Assembly (NCBI RefSeq): GCF_000243735.2
Contig: NZ_AHMP02000004.1
Span: forward strand, 31,001-95,000
Length of the DNA stretch: 64,000 nucleotides
Origin: Leptospira kmetyi serovar Malaysia str. Bejo-Iso9
GTDB taxonomy: Bacteria > Spirochaetota > Leptospiria > Leptospirales > Leptospiraceae
Reading direction: 5' to 3'
Each line of letters opens with the position of its first letter. Within the stretch, counting starts at the first letter, position 1. Shown in pieces: positions 62,913 to 64,000 of the stretch. The position numbers and the translations under genes are program-made. The notes beneath the pieces were generated by a model. It had not been told where the DNA came from, ran no database searches, and saw only the letters and a program-made list of their open reading frames with translations.

Positions 62913-63923
62913 ATGCAAACACGTTATCTCCGCTTTCCGAAGTGGAAAAGAATCTTAGAAGTCGCAATTCTGCTTTGTTTGTTCGGCGTCGTATTGAAAA
63001 GCGTAAACGCCGAAACCGAGGAAGAAGGTTCGGACAAAAACGCAAAAAAGAATTCCTTCGAACTCATTCTCAAACGCCAAACCTACCAATGGACTCCGTA
63101 TGATTACACATCTTATACGGAACGTTCTCCTTTGGAAACCTCGATCAAAACCGATTCCGTCAAACAAAATCAAAAAGTTTTGACGCCTTTCGTATTCCGA
63201 TTCGATCAAAAGGAAAGGAAGTTTCGCGTGGAAATTTCCGCGTATGAAATCGAATTAGCAAATCCGAATATGATCGTGACGCGGACCGGTTCTTCCGGAT
63301 TCGAAATCGGAAGACAGTATTTGAATCCGATGATCCGATCCGAAGCCGAGTTGAATCTGTTTAAAATTTTCGATCTACACGAGGACTGGAGAATTTTTGC
63401 GGGCGCGGGAATCCGAAATATCAACAAATACAAATACGGCTACTATTTGCGGGAAGGAGCCTATGAAGAATATTTCTACACATACGGACCGCAACTCGTC
63501 TTCAGAACCGACTATAGAATCTGGGAAAAATTCTTTCTAAGTTTGGGCGCGGATCTTTTTTATACGGAAGGAAATCGTTTTTACAAACCGAAAACGTTCA
63601 CCCTCGATTCCGTTTCGTTGTCTTCGGGAACGGCCGGTGTTCGAGGAATCTATCGCGGATATGAAATCGACTTCTCCTTCGCTTATCAAATTTCACAGTC
63701 TCTAAAATTCTATTTGGGTTATAGTTATATCGATTCTTATTTTAGTTATTACGGGTTCAATCAAACGGATCTACGTTTTGGAAACGCTTCTACCGATCCG
63801 TTTCAAATCGGAACGAGTAACACGCAGCCGAATTACAACACATTCCAAATTTCGCATCCGATTTTATCCGGACATAGGGATCTTCTGCGCGGCGTATATC
63901 TCGGACTTTCCGTACAATTTTAA
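62913..63923 (+). CDS. Predicted outer-membrane beta-barrel protein
   Basis: A 336-residue protein with a signal sequence (EVAILLCLFGVVLKSVNA, cleaved before ETEEE). The mature part consists of alternating aromatic strands (WRIFAGAGIRNINKY, LVFRTDYRIWEKFFLSLGA, FYLGYSYIDSYFSYY) and ends GVYLGLSVQF with the terminal Phe of BAM substrates. Strand count suggests a small barrel of about 10-12 strands. ATG at 62913 follows AGAGGAAGTT; a TTG at 62898 is possible. Confidence 0.8.
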   Translation: MQTRYLRFPKWKRILEVAILLCLFGVVLKSVNAETEEEGSDKNAKKNSFELILKRQTYQWTPYDYTSYTERSPLETSIKTDSVKQNQKVLTPFVFRFDQKERKFRVEISAYEIELANPNMIVTRTGSSGFEIGRQYLNPMIRSEAELNLFKIFDLHEDWRIFAGAGIRNINKYKYGYYLREGAYEEYFYTYGPQLVFRTDYRIWEKFFLSLGADLFYTEGNRFYKPKTFTLDSVSLSSGTAGVRGIYRGYEIDFSFAYQISQSLKFYLGYSYIDSYFSYYGFNQTDLRFGNASTDPFQIGTSNTQPNYNTFQISHPILSGHRDLLRGVYLGLSVQF

Positions 63924-64000
63924 ACCGTCACGAGCGTTAAAAAAGAATGAGAAAAACTTCGATCCATCCGAAGAGCCGTTTTCAAAGCGATTCAATCCGA

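Overview
The window looks like chromosomal DNA from a spirochaete of the genus Leptospira. This rests on the gene content: several PAS, GGDEF and EAL signalling proteins, a class III cyclase, MCPs, lipoproteins with relaxed lipoboxes, and outer-membrane barrels ending in Phe. Recurrent TTG starts and the family resemblance of most proteins point the same way. Base composition, judged by eye, is in the mid-40s % GC, so a higher-GC member of the pathogenic clade is more likely than L. interrogans; species assignment is inference. I see no prophage, intact insertion sequence, rRNA, convincing tRNA or CRISPR.

Layout. 1-7.5 kb: the 3' part of a giant TolB-like propeller/TPR protein with degenerate CHAT-like domains. 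7.5-13.4 kb: a putative aminopeptidase lipoprotein, an HtrA-type protease, an aminotransferase, murI, and an ECF sigma factor separated from its cupin anti-sigma factor by a dispersed repeat. 13.4-20.6 kb: a FecR-type lipoprotein behind twin palindromes, purM, a ClC channel, a PAS-GGDEF cyclase, an AT-rich gene-poor gap, mutL and a VTT membrane protein. 20.7-26.1 kb: a small Cys-rich protein coupled to rarA, a 59-aa gene with twin hairpins in its leader, hisC, an M48 protease and a DUF898 protein. 26.2-35 kb: a signalling island with a ferredoxin-cyclase-peroxidase fusion, a REC-GGDEF-EAL protein, a stand-alone REC protein and a 1477-aa multi-PAS kinase. 35.5-43.3 kb: an outer-membrane protein, an MCP, a HExxH lipoprotein, a small exported protein, a SpoIIE-type phosphatase and an enoyl-CoA hydratase. 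43.5-50 kb: DUF192, DUF3332, MBOAT and PilZ proteins, a second ECF sigma factor with a membrane partner, TPR proteins and HPF. 50.1-50.6 kb: rnpB followed by a 60-bp tandem repeat. 50.7-64 kb: a thioesterase, secernin-type dipeptidase, TerC, peroxiredoxin-like protein, UspA, sigma-like protein, MCP, an M20/amidohydrolase operon facing a TetR regulator, a patatin and a barrel protein.

The most unusual items are: the [2Fe-2S]-adenylate cyclase-degenerate ascorbate-peroxidase fusion (26221-27831); a perfect sigma-54 -24/-12 element in front of an exported TPR gene (50033-50048); triplication of the 3' P1 strand of RNase P RNA by an exact 60-bp period (50504-50634); three copies of a ~160-bp intergenic element ended by GTAGGAGTTCCTAC-like palindromes; and twin TetR-type operators in the divergent promoter at 60.4 kb.
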